DNA of 64,000 bases from Massilia sp. Root351 (lineage in GTDB: Bacteria > Pseudomonadota > Gammaproteobacteria > Burkholderiales > Burkholderiaceae_D): contig NZ_LMDJ01000001.1 in assembly GCF_001425045.1 (NCBI RefSeq), forward strand, positions 1,095,590 to 1,159,589. The letters run 5' to 3'. The position numbers and the translations under genes were made by a program. This document shows, piece after piece, positions 9,106 to 17,604 of this stretch. The notes beneath the pieces were generated by a model, which saw only the letters and a list, made by a program, of their open reading frames with translations, was not told the origin of the DNA and searched no databases. How positions within the stretch are numbered: the first letter of the stretch is position 1; each line of letters begins with the position of its first letter.

Positions 9106-9242
9106 GCCATGCTCTCCCTGTTATTAATTGGTATGCAAGTGGCAGTATTGATGAACGGCGCCGGGCTGAATAATGAGTTCTGTTGTTGGAACTATAACCT
9201 TGAGGAATGAGCAGGCGAATCGATGGGGAAGTTAGTGGCCGC

Positions 9243-11420
9243 TCAGCGCGTCAGCCAGCGGGTGAACGGGGCCTGGTCCGTGCCCGGCTCGAGGTACCAC
9301 GCCTTGCGCGTCCAGTCGAATTTCGCGCCCAGCGCCTTCACTTGCTGCGCTTCATGGATGGTGGCGCTCAGGTAATGGCGCTCGGTCGGCGTGTGCGATT
9401 GATGCTGCGACTGTTGTTGTGCAGCGTCACTATTGCGCGCGATAGCCAGTTCGGCGGCGGCGGCGGTGGGGGCGAGGCGCATGCGGGCCAGGTAGGCGCT
9501 GCGCAGCGCCGCGTCCGCCGGGCACAGCAAGGTCAAGCGCGCCTTGGCGCGGGTGGCGGCCACGTAGAACAGGTTTTCCTCTTCGCTGGCGGCGAACATC
9601 GGGTTGGGGAATTCGCCCGTTTCCAGGAACGGCAGGATCACGTGCGCGAATTCCTTGCCCTTGGCGTTGGCGGCGCAGTCCAGCGTGACGTAATCTTTTT
9701 CGCGCTTGCGGCTGGCGAAGGCTTCGGCCGCGTTCAGCGTTTGCCAGAATTCGGCCAGCGTCTGGCCGGATTGTTCGGCGAAGGCCAGGAAGCCGGCCAC
9801 GGATTTCGACACCACGCTGGCCTCGTAGGGCCGCACGAAGATGCGCTTGGCGGCCTGCTCCAAATTCATCTGGCCGCAGATGCCGCGCAGTGCCTCGGCC
9901 GCGCCGGTGGCCGGGTCGAGCGCGGCGGCGTGGGCGATGGCGGCGGCGATCACGCCGCGCATGGCGCTGCTGCCGCTGCTGCCGTAGTTGCCGCCGTCGC
10001 CCTCGATGTACAGCGTGTAGAAGTCGCCCAGCAGCGAGGGTGTGCGCGCCACTTCGCGCTTGGCCATGTCCAGCCGCTGCGGCGCCAGGTTTACTTCGCC
10101 GAACACGGCCAGCGCCTCGACGATGGCGGCGCGCACTTCCAGCGACTTGACCGCCTCCAGGTCGCGCAGCGCGATCGCCACCATGCCGCGCAAGAACAGG
10201 ATTTCGTCGCGCTGCAAATAGCCCGCCATGGCTGGCGTGCGGTAGCCTATCTTCGCCTTCAGCAGCGCGTTTTCCACGGCGATGGACTGGTGCCGGTCGC
10301 GCAGCAGGATGGCGCAGCCCTCCAGCGGGTAGCCGTCGCGCTTCCAGGCCCTGATGGCGGCCACCACCTGCTCGCCGCAGGCCTCGGCGTCGGCGTAGTG
10401 CGCCTGCCTGATTTCGGTGTGCAACGGCAGGCTCGATTCCACCGGCTTGTTCTTGAACTCCTTCATGGCGTAGGCCAGGTGCGGGCCGTGGCGGTAGGTG
10501 TAGGTCAGCGGGTAGTGCTTCAGGCCGGGGTAGTTGCGGGCAAAGCGGTGTTCCAGGAATTCCTGGCTGGCGCCGAGCCTGGAGTAGATCACCTGGTCCT
10601 TGTCGCCGGCGCCGACGAAGTAGCAGTCCGGCCGCGCCAGCAGTGCATTGAGGATGCGGAAGGCGGCCTCGTTCAGGTCGTGCAGTTCGTCGCACACCAC
10701 CACGCGGTAGGCCGGCAGCGCCTGCGCGTTCTCGGACGACTGCGACAGCATGCAGGCCAGGTCGTAGGTGGCGTCGAACGGTCCCCGGAACTCGGCGCCC
10801 TCGTCGCCGCCCAGGCGCATGGTTTCGTATTCGCAGGTGGTGAGGTAATCGGTCAGCGGCACTTTGAGCAGGTCGGCCGCTTCCTCCAGTTCCATGTACT
10901 CCAGGTCAGCGTCCAGCGCCATGGTGGCCTTCAGCGTGAGCTGGATGTCCAGGAACTGCGACAGTGCGATGTTGTGGGTGCGGATGTCGAGGTAGTCCAC
11001 CTGGCCGGTGTAGCGCTCGCTCACGCGCTCCAGCGCATGCAGCACGTAGGGCTTGAGCTGGCGCGCCTGCGGCAGGCGCTCGGCGCCGCCGCTGCCGCTC
11101 TGGGCCAGCATGCGCGCCGAGAAGTCCTCGAAGGTGGCCACGTCCACGCGCGAGGCGGTGGCGTAGGGGATGCCGATGTCCAGCAGGCGCTGGCGCATCA
11201 CGTCGCGCGCTTCGGGCGTGAACACCAGCGCCAGGACCTGCTCGGGCGGCAGCTTGCGCGCCAGCGCCTCGCCGATGCGCAGGGCCAGCGTGGTGGTCTT
11301 GGCCGCGCCGGCGTTGGCGTCGATCAACACCACCTTGTTCTGGGCCAGCTGGATGGCGGTCTGTTCCGGGGTGCGTATCAGGCCTTGCGGAGTGAAGCGG
11401 GGCGTATTGGATTCGGTCAT
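9243..11420 (-). CDS. UvrD/Rep-like superfamily I helicase with C-terminal DUF5710-like domain
   Basis: A 725-residue ATP-dependent helicase-like protein. Motif Q/I is near the N-terminus, with a modified Walker A (DANAGAAKTTT, Lys41). Motif II is VVVCDELHDLN, motif III is GAGDKDQVIYS, motif IV is LTYTYRHG, and motifs V-VI are KGKEFAHVILPF and LFYVAATRAK. All hallmarks of the UvrD fold are therefore present. Residues 683-725 (YLSATIHEAQQVKALGAKFD, WYLEPG) resemble DUF5710, a small domain seen attached to primases and mobile-element proteins. It may act in DNA repair or in recombination-linked unwinding. The start is the ATG of MTESNTPRF. Confidence 0.85.
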   Translation of the reverse strand: MTESNTPRFTPQGLIRTPEQTAIQLAQNKVVLIDANAGAAKTTTLALRIGEALARKLPPEQVLALVFTPEARDVMRQRLLDIGIPYATASRVDVATFEDFSARMLAQSGSGGAERLPQARQLKPYVLHALERVSERYTGQVDYLDIRTHNIALSQFLDIQLTLKATMALDADLEYMELEEAADLLKVPLTDYLTTCEYETMRLGGDEGAEFRGPFDATYDLACMLSQSSENAQALPAYRVVVCDELHDLNEAAFRILNALLARPDCYFVGAGDKDQVIYSRLGASQEFLEHRFARNYPGLKHYPLTYTYRHGPHLAYAMKEFKNKPVESSLPLHTEIRQAHYADAEACGEQVVAAIRAWKRDGYPLEGCAILLRDRHQSIAVENALLKAKIGYRTPAMAGYLQRDEILFLRGMVAIALRDLEAVKSLEVRAAIVEALAVFGEVNLAPQRLDMAKREVARTPSLLGDFYTLYIEGDGGNYGSSGSSAMRGVIAAAIAHAAALDPATGAAEALRGICGQMNLEQAAKRIFVRPYEASVVSKSVAGFLAFAEQSGQTLAEFWQTLNAAEAFASRKREKDYVTLDCAANAKGKEFAHVILPFLETGEFPNPMFAASEEENLFYVAATRAKARLTLLCPADAALRSAYLARMRLAPTAAAAELAIARNSDAAQQQSQHQSHTPTERHYLSATIHEAQQVKALGAKFDWTRKAWYLEPGTDQAPFTRWLTR

Positions 11421-11454
11421 CCTGCCAGTATAGCTTGCGGCGCAGGCGGGCTCG

Positions 11455-12174
11455 CTAGCGCACCGTCTCGACCTCCGCCGTGAAGCGGTAGCCGGCGCCG
11501 CGTTCAGTGAGGATGAAGGCGTCGCCGTCCGGCTCGAGCTTCTTGCGCAGCCGGCCGACCTGCACGTCGATGGCGCGGTCGTACACCTCGTCATTGTGCA
11601 GGCGCGACATGTCCAGCAGCTGTTCGCGCGACAGAACGCGCTGCGGGGCGGCCAGGAAGGCGGCCAGCAGGTTGAACTCGTTGTTGGTCAGCGCCACCTC
11701 GGCGCCGGCGGGGGAGGTGAGGCGGCGCAGGCGCACGTTCAGCACCCAGCCGGCGAAACGGTAGGCGCGCAGCCGCGCCAGGCCGTCGGCCACCGACTGC
11801 TGGGCGCGCGCGCGGCGCAGCAGGGCGCGGATGCGGGCCAGCAGCTCGCGCGGCGAAAAAGGCTTGGTCAGGTAGTCGTCGGCGCCCAGTTCCAGGCCCA
11901 TGACGCGGTCGGCCTCGTCGCGGCGCCCGGTGAGCATGATGATGGGCAGGTTGGAATGGTCGCGCAGGCGGCGCGCGATGTGCATGCCGTCCTCGCCGGG
12001 CAGTTTCAGGTCCAGGATCAGCAGGTCGATCAGCTCATCGGCCATCACGCGGTCCACTTCGCGGCCGTCGGGCAGGGCGGTGGCGCGGATGTCGTTATCG
12101 CCCAGATAGTCGACGATCATCTGGCGCACGCCTGCGTCGTCGTCCACCACCAGCACGTGCGTTTCGCCTGCCAT
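11455..12174 (-). CDS. OmpR/PhoB-type two-component response regulator
   Basis: A 238-residue protein with an N-terminal receiver (acidic pocket VVDDD at 9-13, phosphoacceptor Asp55 in LILDLKLPG, Lys in YLTKPFSP) and a C-terminal winged helix (FNLLAAFLAAPQRVLSREQLL, ending VRLRKKLEPDG...TERGAGYRF). It is divergent from the hybrid kinase gene at 12369, the natural partner candidate. I start it at the ATG of MAGETHVLVV; an ATG 10 codons upstream (MPLSQRG) is possible. A palindrome TGTCAATTGACA lies 76 bp upstream of its start in the shared divergent promoter region. Confidence 0.9.
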   Translation of the reverse strand: MAGETHVLVVDDDAGVRQMIVDYLGDNDIRATALPDGREVDRVMADELIDLLILDLKLPGEDGMHIARRLRDHSNLPIIMLTGRRDEADRVMGLELGADDYLTKPFSPRELLARIRALLRRARAQQSVADGLARLRAYRFAGWVLNVRLRRLTSPAGAEVALTNNEFNLLAAFLAAPQRVLSREQLLDMSRLHNDEVYDRAIDVQVGRLRKKLEPDGDAFILTERGAGYRFTAEVETVR

Positions 12175-12249
12175 CGAAGGTCCGCCCCGTTGGGATAGCG
12201 GCATGCCGCCGCCAGAAGATTGTAACAGGATAGTTACCGCTCCCATTGA

Positions 12250-12261
12250 TGTCAATTGACA
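12250..12261. promoter_or_regulatory. Palindromic operator candidate TGTCAATTGACA
   Basis: A perfect 12-bp palindrome midway in the 194-bp gap between the divergent response-regulator and kinase genes. A near copy, TGTCAGTTGACA, is at 14870-14881 before the next regulator gene. The extension TGACACAATTAGCC occurs at 12337-12350 and TGACACAATTGGCC at 14877-14890. This recurrence suggests the binding site of a shared dimeric regulator, perhaps the OmpR-type protein encoded here; that link is inference. Confidence 0.45.
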
Positions 12262-12368
12262 CATTGCGGCCCCGGCGCAGCATACTGTTGCTTTCACCGC
12301 AGTGCATAACTGTGGCACGAACTGCGATCCAAACTGTGACACAATTAGCCACCCATTCCGCCCACGCC

Positions 12369-14879
12369 ATGGACCGTCCGACCGCCACCGAGCCAGCCAT
12401 GCAGTCCGCCGCCAGTCTTGTTGCCGCCGCAGCAGCGGCGGAGCAGGATGTGCCGGCGCGCCTGCTGGCAGGCGAAAAGCGGCTGCTTGAAATGATCGCG
12501 CGCGCCGAACCGCTGGACGGCATCCTGGCAGCCTGCTGCCGCCTGTTCGACGAGGTGGCCGAGGACGCGGTGAGCTCGGTGCTGCTGATGGACGAGGGCG
12601 GTACCCTGCTGCGTCCCGGCTCGGCGCCCAATATGCCGCCCGACTTCATGGTGGCGCTGGAAGGCTCGGCGCTGATCGGCCCCGGCGAAGGCTCCTGCGG
12701 CACCGCGGCCTGGCGCCGCGAGCCGGTGTTCGTATCCGACATCGCCAGCGACCCTTTATGGGACAAGTACCGCCGCCTGCCGCTGGAATACGGCTTGCGG
12801 GCCTGCTGGTCCATGCCCATCCTGTCCAGCGCCGGCAAGGTGCTGGGCACCTTCGGCGTGTATGCGCGCCACATTGCGCTGCCCACGGCCGTGCAGCGCA
12901 ACGTCATGGCGCGCTTTTCGGACCTGGCCAGCATCGCCATTGAGCGCTGCACGTCGATGGCGGCCTTGCGCCGCTCCGAGGAACGCTATGAGCTGGCGGT
13001 GAACGCGGCAGGCGACGGCCACACTGACTGGGTGGTGGCCACCGATACCTTCTACGCCTCGCCGCGCTTTCTGGAATTGTGCGGCATGCCGCCGGACACC
13101 GTGTTCGCCGGCCGCGCCGATTTCACGGCGCGCTTTCCCTACCATCCGGAAGACCGCCAGCGCGTGATCGACCAGCTGGCCGAACATTTCGCCGGCAGCA
13201 CCATCCGCCTGCAGCTGGAGCTGCGCATCATCGTGCGCGGCGAGGTGCGCTGGCTCAAGCTGACCGGATTGTGTTCGCGCGACGCGCAGGGCCGGCTGGT
13301 GCGCTGGAACGCCGCCACCACCGACGTCACCGACCGGGTGCGCAGCGAGACCGCGCTGCGCGCTTCCGAGCAGCGCTACGCGCTGGCCATGAGCGCGGCA
13401 GGCGAGGGGCACTGGGACTGGGACATCCAGAAGGACGAGTTCTACGGCTCGCCGCGCATGCTGGAACTGTACGGCTTCCCGCCCGACACGGTGTTTGCCG
13501 GGCGCGCCGATTTCCTGGCGCGGTTTCCCTTCCACCCGGAGGACAAGCCGAAGTGGGAGAAGGCGGCGGCCGAGCATTTCGCCGGCCGCAGCGCGCGCTT
13601 CGACCTGGAAATCCGCATGCTGCCGCGCGGCGAATTGCGCTGGATACACCTGACCGGCATGTGCCAGCGCGACGCCTCCGGCACGCCGGTGCGCTGGACC
13701 GGCGCCGTCAGCGACGTGACCGGGCGGCGCCGGCTGGAAGAGCAGCTGCGCCTGGCGCAGCGGCTGGAGGCCATGGGCACGCTGGCGGGCGGCATCGCGC
13801 ACGATTTCAACAACATCCTGGCCTCGATACTCGGCTACGGCGAAATGGCGCTGCGCGACGCGCCCGAGGGCAGCCGCCTGCGGCGCGACGTGGGCCACAT
13901 CGTGGCGGCCGGCGAGCGCGGGCGGGCGCTGGTGGACCGCATCCTGGCCTTCAGCCGCTGCGGCATGGGCGAGCGGGTGGCGGTGCAGGTGGAGGCGGTG
14001 ATGCGCGAGGCGCTGGACCAGCTGGCGCCCAAGCTGCCGGACGGGGTGCAAGTGAGCGCCAGCCTGCAGGCCGGCAGCGCCGCCTTGCTGGGCGACTCCA
14101 CCCAGGTGCACCAGGTGCTGAGCAACCTGATGCTGAACGGCGTCCAGGCGATGGAAGGCGGCGGCCTGCTGCGGGTGGCGCTGGAGACGCGCAGCGTCGG
14201 CGAGCATGCGCTGGCCACCATCGGCAGCATTGCGGCGGCGGACTACATCGTGCTCACCGTGAGCGACACCGGCGCCGGCATACCGCCCGCCATCCTGGGA
14301 CGCATCTTCGATCCCTTTTTCACTACCAAGGAAGTCGGCGTGGGCACCGGGCTGGGACTGTCGATGGTGCACGCCATCGTCACGGAGCTGGGCGGTGCGG
14401 TCAGCGTGGCCAGCACCGTAGGCGAGGGCAGCACTTTCACGGTCTTCCTGCCGCGCTGCGGCGACGTGGCGGCCGGCGGCGGCGCCGCGCTGCCGGCCCC
14501 GCCGCGCGGCCAGGGCCAGCGCGTGCTGGTGGTGGACGACGAGGAAGCGCTGGCGCGCCTGGCCGGGACCATGCTGGACGACCTGGGCTACCGGCATGCC
14601 GCCTACACTTCGCCGGCGCAGGCGCTGGCCGCGTTCTCGGCGGCGCCGCAGCAGTACGACGCGGTGATCACTGACGAACGCATGCCCGGCATGACGGGGT
14701 CGGAGCTGATACGGGGGCTGCGCGCCATCCGCGCCGGCATCCCCATTGTGCTGGCCAGCGGCTATGCGGGCGCGGCGCTGGCCCGGCAGGGCGGCGCGGG
14801 CGGGGTGCTGCGCAAGCCGTATTCCATGACGGAGCTGGCGCAAGCGCTGGCGCAGATTTTCGGGCCGCATGTCAGTTGA
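12369..14879 (+). CDS. Cytoplasmic hybrid histidine kinase, GAF-PAS-PAS-HisKA-HATPase-REC
   Basis: An 836-residue soluble sensor kinase with no membrane segment. A GAF domain (about 35-190) is followed by two very similar PAS domains (about 205-325 and 330-455), a HisKA domain with His478 in GGIAHDFNNILASILG, an ATPase domain with VSDTGAGIPP and GTGLGLSMVH, and a C-terminal receiver with phosphoacceptor Asp769 in VITDERMPG. The two PAS copies share runs such as MPPDTVFAGRADF / FPPDTVFAGRADF, which points to an internal duplication. The start is the ATG of MDRPTATEP; the open frame extends to 12246 without a better site. It is likely partnered with the divergent OmpR-type regulator. Confidence 0.9.
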   Translation: MDRPTATEPAMQSAASLVAAAAAAEQDVPARLLAGEKRLLEMIARAEPLDGILAACCRLFDEVAEDAVSSVLLMDEGGTLLRPGSAPNMPPDFMVALEGSALIGPGEGSCGTAAWRREPVFVSDIASDPLWDKYRRLPLEYGLRACWSMPILSSAGKVLGTFGVYARHIALPTAVQRNVMARFSDLASIAIERCTSMAALRRSEERYELAVNAAGDGHTDWVVATDTFYASPRFLELCGMPPDTVFAGRADFTARFPYHPEDRQRVIDQLAEHFAGSTIRLQLELRIIVRGEVRWLKLTGLCSRDAQGRLVRWNAATTDVTDRVRSETALRASEQRYALAMSAAGEGHWDWDIQKDEFYGSPRMLELYGFPPDTVFAGRADFLARFPFHPEDKPKWEKAAAEHFAGRSARFDLEIRMLPRGELRWIHLTGMCQRDASGTPVRWTGAVSDVTGRRRLEEQLRLAQRLEAMGTLAGGIAHDFNNILASILGYGEMALRDAPEGSRLRRDVGHIVAAGERGRALVDRILAFSRCGMGERVAVQVEAVMREALDQLAPKLPDGVQVSASLQAGSAALLGDSTQVHQVLSNLMLNGVQAMEGGGLLRVALETRSVGEHALATIGSIAAADYIVLTVSDTGAGIPPAILGRIFDPFFTTKEVGVGTGLGLSMVHAIVTELGGAVSVASTVGEGSTFTVFLPRCGDVAAGGGAALPAPPRGQGQRVLVVDDEEALARLAGTMLDDLGYRHAAYTSPAQALAAFSAAPQQYDAVITDERMPGMTGSELIRGLRAIRAGIPIVLASGYAGAALARQGGAGGVLRKPYSMTELAQALAQIFGPHVS

Positions 14880-14881
14880 CA
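14870..14881. promoter_or_regulatory. Second copy of the palindromic motif, TGTCAGTTGACA
   Basis: One mismatch from the perfect palindrome at 12250-12261. It overlaps the kinase stop codon (14877-14879) and lies 86-97 bp upstream of the winged-helix/NB-ARC gene. The downstream extension TGACACAATTGGCC matches 13 of 14 bases at 12337-12350. Confidence 0.4.
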
Positions 14882-14966
14882 CAATTGGCCGCTTCCGCGT
14901 CATGCCTGAGACACGCACAGCTGGCATACTGCAGGTTTGAACACGTACCGCGTCTAAGAGGACCGC

Positions 14967-16493
14967 ATGTTTTACGACGCCACAGAGGCAAGCGAGCCGG
15001 TGCTGGCTTTCAATTCGTTCCGTTTTTTTCCGGCGCGCCGCCTGCTTTATGAAGATGACCGCCCGCTGCGCCTGGGCAGCCGCGCCATCGACATCCTGCA
15101 CGTGCTGCTGGAGCGCGCGGGGGAAACCGTGACCAAGGACCAGCTGATTGCGCGCGCCTGGCCCAATACCGTGGTCGAGGAAGGCAACTTGCGCGTGCAC
15201 GTTGCCGCGCTGCGCAGGACGCTGGGCGAGCGCCACATCGAAAACGTGGTGGGGCGCGGCTATTGCTTCATCACGCCGGTGGTGCGCAGCGAGGCCGGAC
15301 AGGTGGCGCACACCGCGCACGCCGCGCAGGCGCTGCCGCTTTCTGGCGAGCAATCAACCATGGCGCAGGCCAAGACGGTCTATCTGCCGCAGAGCGACGG
15401 CCTGCCGCCCTGCGCCACGCGCATTTTCGGCCGCGAGCAAACGGTGGCGACGCTGCAGCAGCAATTGTCCGAGCGCCGTTTCGTCACCATCGTCGGCACC
15501 GGCGGCATGGGCAAGACCACGGCGGCGCTGGCGGCGGCCGAGCGCATGCAAACCCACTGGCGGCAAGGCACGGTGTTCGTCGACCTGGCTCCGCTGACGC
15601 GCGCCGAGCAGGTACCGCAGGCGCTGGCCGCCGCGCTGGTGATGGAACGCCCGGCGGCGATGGACACGGCAGCCATCGTGGCTGCGCTGCGCAGTCACCA
15701 CTTGCTGCTGATCCTGGACAGCTGCGAGCATGTGCTGGAAGCGGTGTCGCTGCTGGCCGAGCAGATCCTGCACGGCGCGCCCGGCGTGCGCCTGCTGGCC
15801 ACCAGCCGCGAGCCGCTGCGCGCCGAAGGCGAGTGGGTGCACCGCCTGCCAGCGCTGGAACTGCCGCCCGAGCCGGCGCCGGGCGCCGGCGCGCCGCCGC
15901 TGACGATGGCGCAAGCCATGGAGTATGCGGCGGTGCAGCTGTTCGCCGAGCGGGTGCAGGCCAGCGCGGCCGGACTGGCGCTGGGCGACCCGGAGGCGCC
16001 GCAGATCGCCGACATCTGCCGCCGCCTGGACGGCATACCGCTGGCCATCGAGCTGGCCGCCGCGCGGGTGGAACTGCTGGGCATACGCGGCCTGGTGGCG
16101 CGCCTGGACGACTGCTGCTACCTGCTCAAGGGCGGCCGGCGCACGGCCAAGGTGAGGCACCGCACCCTGGAGGCGACGCTGGACTGGAGCTATGACCTGC
16201 TGGGCGAAAGCGAGCGCAAACTGCTGCACCGGCTGTCGGTGTTCCGGCGCCGTTTTTCGCTGGAGGAGGCGCTGTCCATCGGCGCGGATAACCGGGAAGG
16301 GCTGGAACAGGCGATGGACGCGCTATCCAGCCTGGTCAGCAAGTCGATGCTGGCCACGGTGTCCGATACCGGCGCGGCGCGCTACCGCATGCTGGAAACC
16401 ACACGCAGCTACGCGGCGGCCAAGCTGGCTGAAAGCGGCGAGCATGACGTGATCCTGACGCATTACGTAGCGCTTGGCGGCGCGCCGCTCTGA
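14967..16493 (+). CDS. Winged-helix / NB-ARC ATPase transcriptional regulator, C-terminally short
   Basis: A 508-residue protein. Residues 10-110 are an OmpR/CadC-type winged helix (LLYEDDRPLRLGSRAIDIL, RGYCFITP). An AAA/NB-ARC ATPase follows, with Walker A VGTGGMGKTTAALA, Walker B HHLLLILDSCEHV, the LLATSREPLR sensor and the GIPLAIELAAARV motif. Related AfsR/MalT-like regulators normally continue for several hundred residues with TPR or helical repeats that sense the signal. Here the protein ends soon after LETTRSYAAAKL, in HYVALGGAPL, and gluQ follows after 55 bp in the opposite direction. It is either a naturally short form or a truncated remnant. Confidence 0.8.
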   Translation: MFYDATEASEPVLAFNSFRFFPARRLLYEDDRPLRLGSRAIDILHVLLERAGETVTKDQLIARAWPNTVVEEGNLRVHVAALRRTLGERHIENVVGRGYCFITPVVRSEAGQVAHTAHAAQALPLSGEQSTMAQAKTVYLPQSDGLPPCATRIFGREQTVATLQQQLSERRFVTIVGTGGMGKTTAALAAAERMQTHWRQGTVFVDLAPLTRAEQVPQALAAALVMERPAAMDTAAIVAALRSHHLLLILDSCEHVLEAVSLLAEQILHGAPGVRLLATSREPLRAEGEWVHRLPALELPPEPAPGAGAPPLTMAQAMEYAAVQLFAERVQASAAGLALGDPEAPQIADICRRLDGIPLAIELAAARVELLGIRGLVARLDDCCYLLKGGRRTAKVRHRTLEATLDWSYDLLGESERKLLHRLSVFRRRFSLEEALSIGADNREGLEQAMDALSSLVSKSMLATVSDTGAARYRMLETTRSYAAAKLAESGEHDVILTHYVALGGAPL

Positions 16494-16548
16494 GTTGCCG
16501 ACGTTGCGCCGCTACTGCGCGCCACCGCGCCGCCTGCGCACGCTCTGT

Positions 16549-17460
16549 TCAGGCCCTGCGCATCTCCAGCAGGCGCGCCCAGGCCGGCACCGCGCCGCGC
16601 CAGAACTGCTCCACGCTGTCCGCCTGCACATCCAGCCCGAGAAAGCGCGCCGCCGGCAGTAGCGCCGACTCCAGCAGTTGCGCCACCGGCGCGCCGTTGT
16701 CGAAAGCCTGCGCGCCGGTCTGCTTGGACAGTTTCTCGCCGTCCGCGTTCGCCACCACCGGCACGTGCAGATACCTCGGCTGGGGCAGTCCCAGCAGCGC
16801 TTGCAGGTAAATCTGGCGCGGGGTGGAGTCCAGCAGGTCCGCGCCGCGCACGATGTCGGTGACGCCTTGCGCACCGTCGTCCACCACCACCGCCAGCTGA
16901 TAGGCCCAGAAGCCGTCGGCGCGGCGTACCACAAAGTCGCCCACCTCGGCGGTCAGGTCCTGGCACACCCGGCCGTGCCAGCGGTCTTCGAAGCAGAGCA
17001 CGCGGTGCGGCGCCTGCGGCGTGCGCAGGCGCACCGCGCGCGCGGTCTTGCCCGCGGCCAGCCCATTGCGGCAGGTGCCCGGATACACCAGCGCCGAGGA
17101 CGCATGCCCCAGGCGGATTTGAGAGTCCTGGATCTCCTTGCGCGAGCAGGCGCAGGGATACACCGCGCCGGCCGCCTCCAGTTGCGCCAGCGCAGCCTGG
17201 TACAGATCCGTGCGCAAGGTCTGCCGCGTCACTTCGCCGTCCCACTGCATGCCGCAGCGCTGCAGCGACGCCAGGATGTGCTGGTCCACACCGGCCACGT
17301 TGCGGTCGCGGTCCAGGTCCTCGATGCGCACCAGCCACTGGCCGTGGTGCACTTTGGCGTCCAGATAGCTGGCCATGGCCGCCACCAGCGAACCGAGGTG
17401 CAGGGGGCCGGTGGGCGAGGGCGCGAAACGGCCGATGTAGGGAGGGCGGGCTGACGTCAT
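16549..17460 (-). CDS. gluQ: Glutamyl-Q tRNA(Asp) synthetase
   Basis: A 303-residue paralogue of the glutamyl-tRNA synthetase catalytic domain. It glutamylates the queuosine base at the wobble position of tRNA(Asp) and lacks an anticodon-binding domain. Seen: RFAPSPTGPLHLGSLVAA at 11-28 (HIGH-class motif as HLGS), a Cys-containing zinc segment VYPCACSRKEI, and a KLSKQTGA loop as the KMSKS equivalent. The short length separates it from GltX. The start is the ATG of MTSARPPYIGRF. It lies divergent from and 144 bp away from the M28 peptidase gene. Confidence 0.93.
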   Translation of the reverse strand: MTSARPPYIGRFAPSPTGPLHLGSLVAAMASYLDAKVHHGQWLVRIEDLDRDRNVAGVDQHILASLQRCGMQWDGEVTRQTLRTDLYQAALAQLEAAGAVYPCACSRKEIQDSQIRLGHASSALVYPGTCRNGLAAGKTARAVRLRTPQAPHRVLCFEDRWHGRVCQDLTAEVGDFVVRRADGFWAYQLAVVVDDGAQGVTDIVRGADLLDSTPRQIYLQALLGLPQPRYLHVPVVANADGEKLSKQTGAQAFDNGAPVAQLLESALLPAARFLGLDVQADSVEQFWRGAVPAWARLLEMRRA

Positions 17461-17604
17461 GTGAAAAGTATCCCCGACCGGCGCGGTGCGCGTCAACCTG
17501 CGCTTGCTGCAGCGCGCAATGGACATGCGGGAAACTTCGCATACAATGCTCGCGCGGCGATGTGGCCGCTTTCATCGACTCCATATCAGACAAGATCAGA
17601 CACT

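Noticed and set aside
5785..9210. Long open frame on the plus strand opposite the TonB receptor
   Set aside because: Composition is that of a GC-rich antisense shadow, with no family motifs and no start signal; the receptor on the minus strand has a signal peptide, plug and barrel end.
9207..11483. Long open frame opposite the helicase gene
   Set aside because: A low-complexity His/Gln/Arg-rich translation typical of an antisense frame; the minus strand carries all helicase motifs.
12756..15353. Long minus-strand frame opposite the hybrid kinase
   Set aside because: No motifs; covers conserved kinase domains and the winged helix of the next gene.
16549..17460. Second glutamyl-tRNA synthetase
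   Set aside because: The protein lacks the anticodon-binding domain and has the GluQ length, so it is the queuosine-modifying paralogue.
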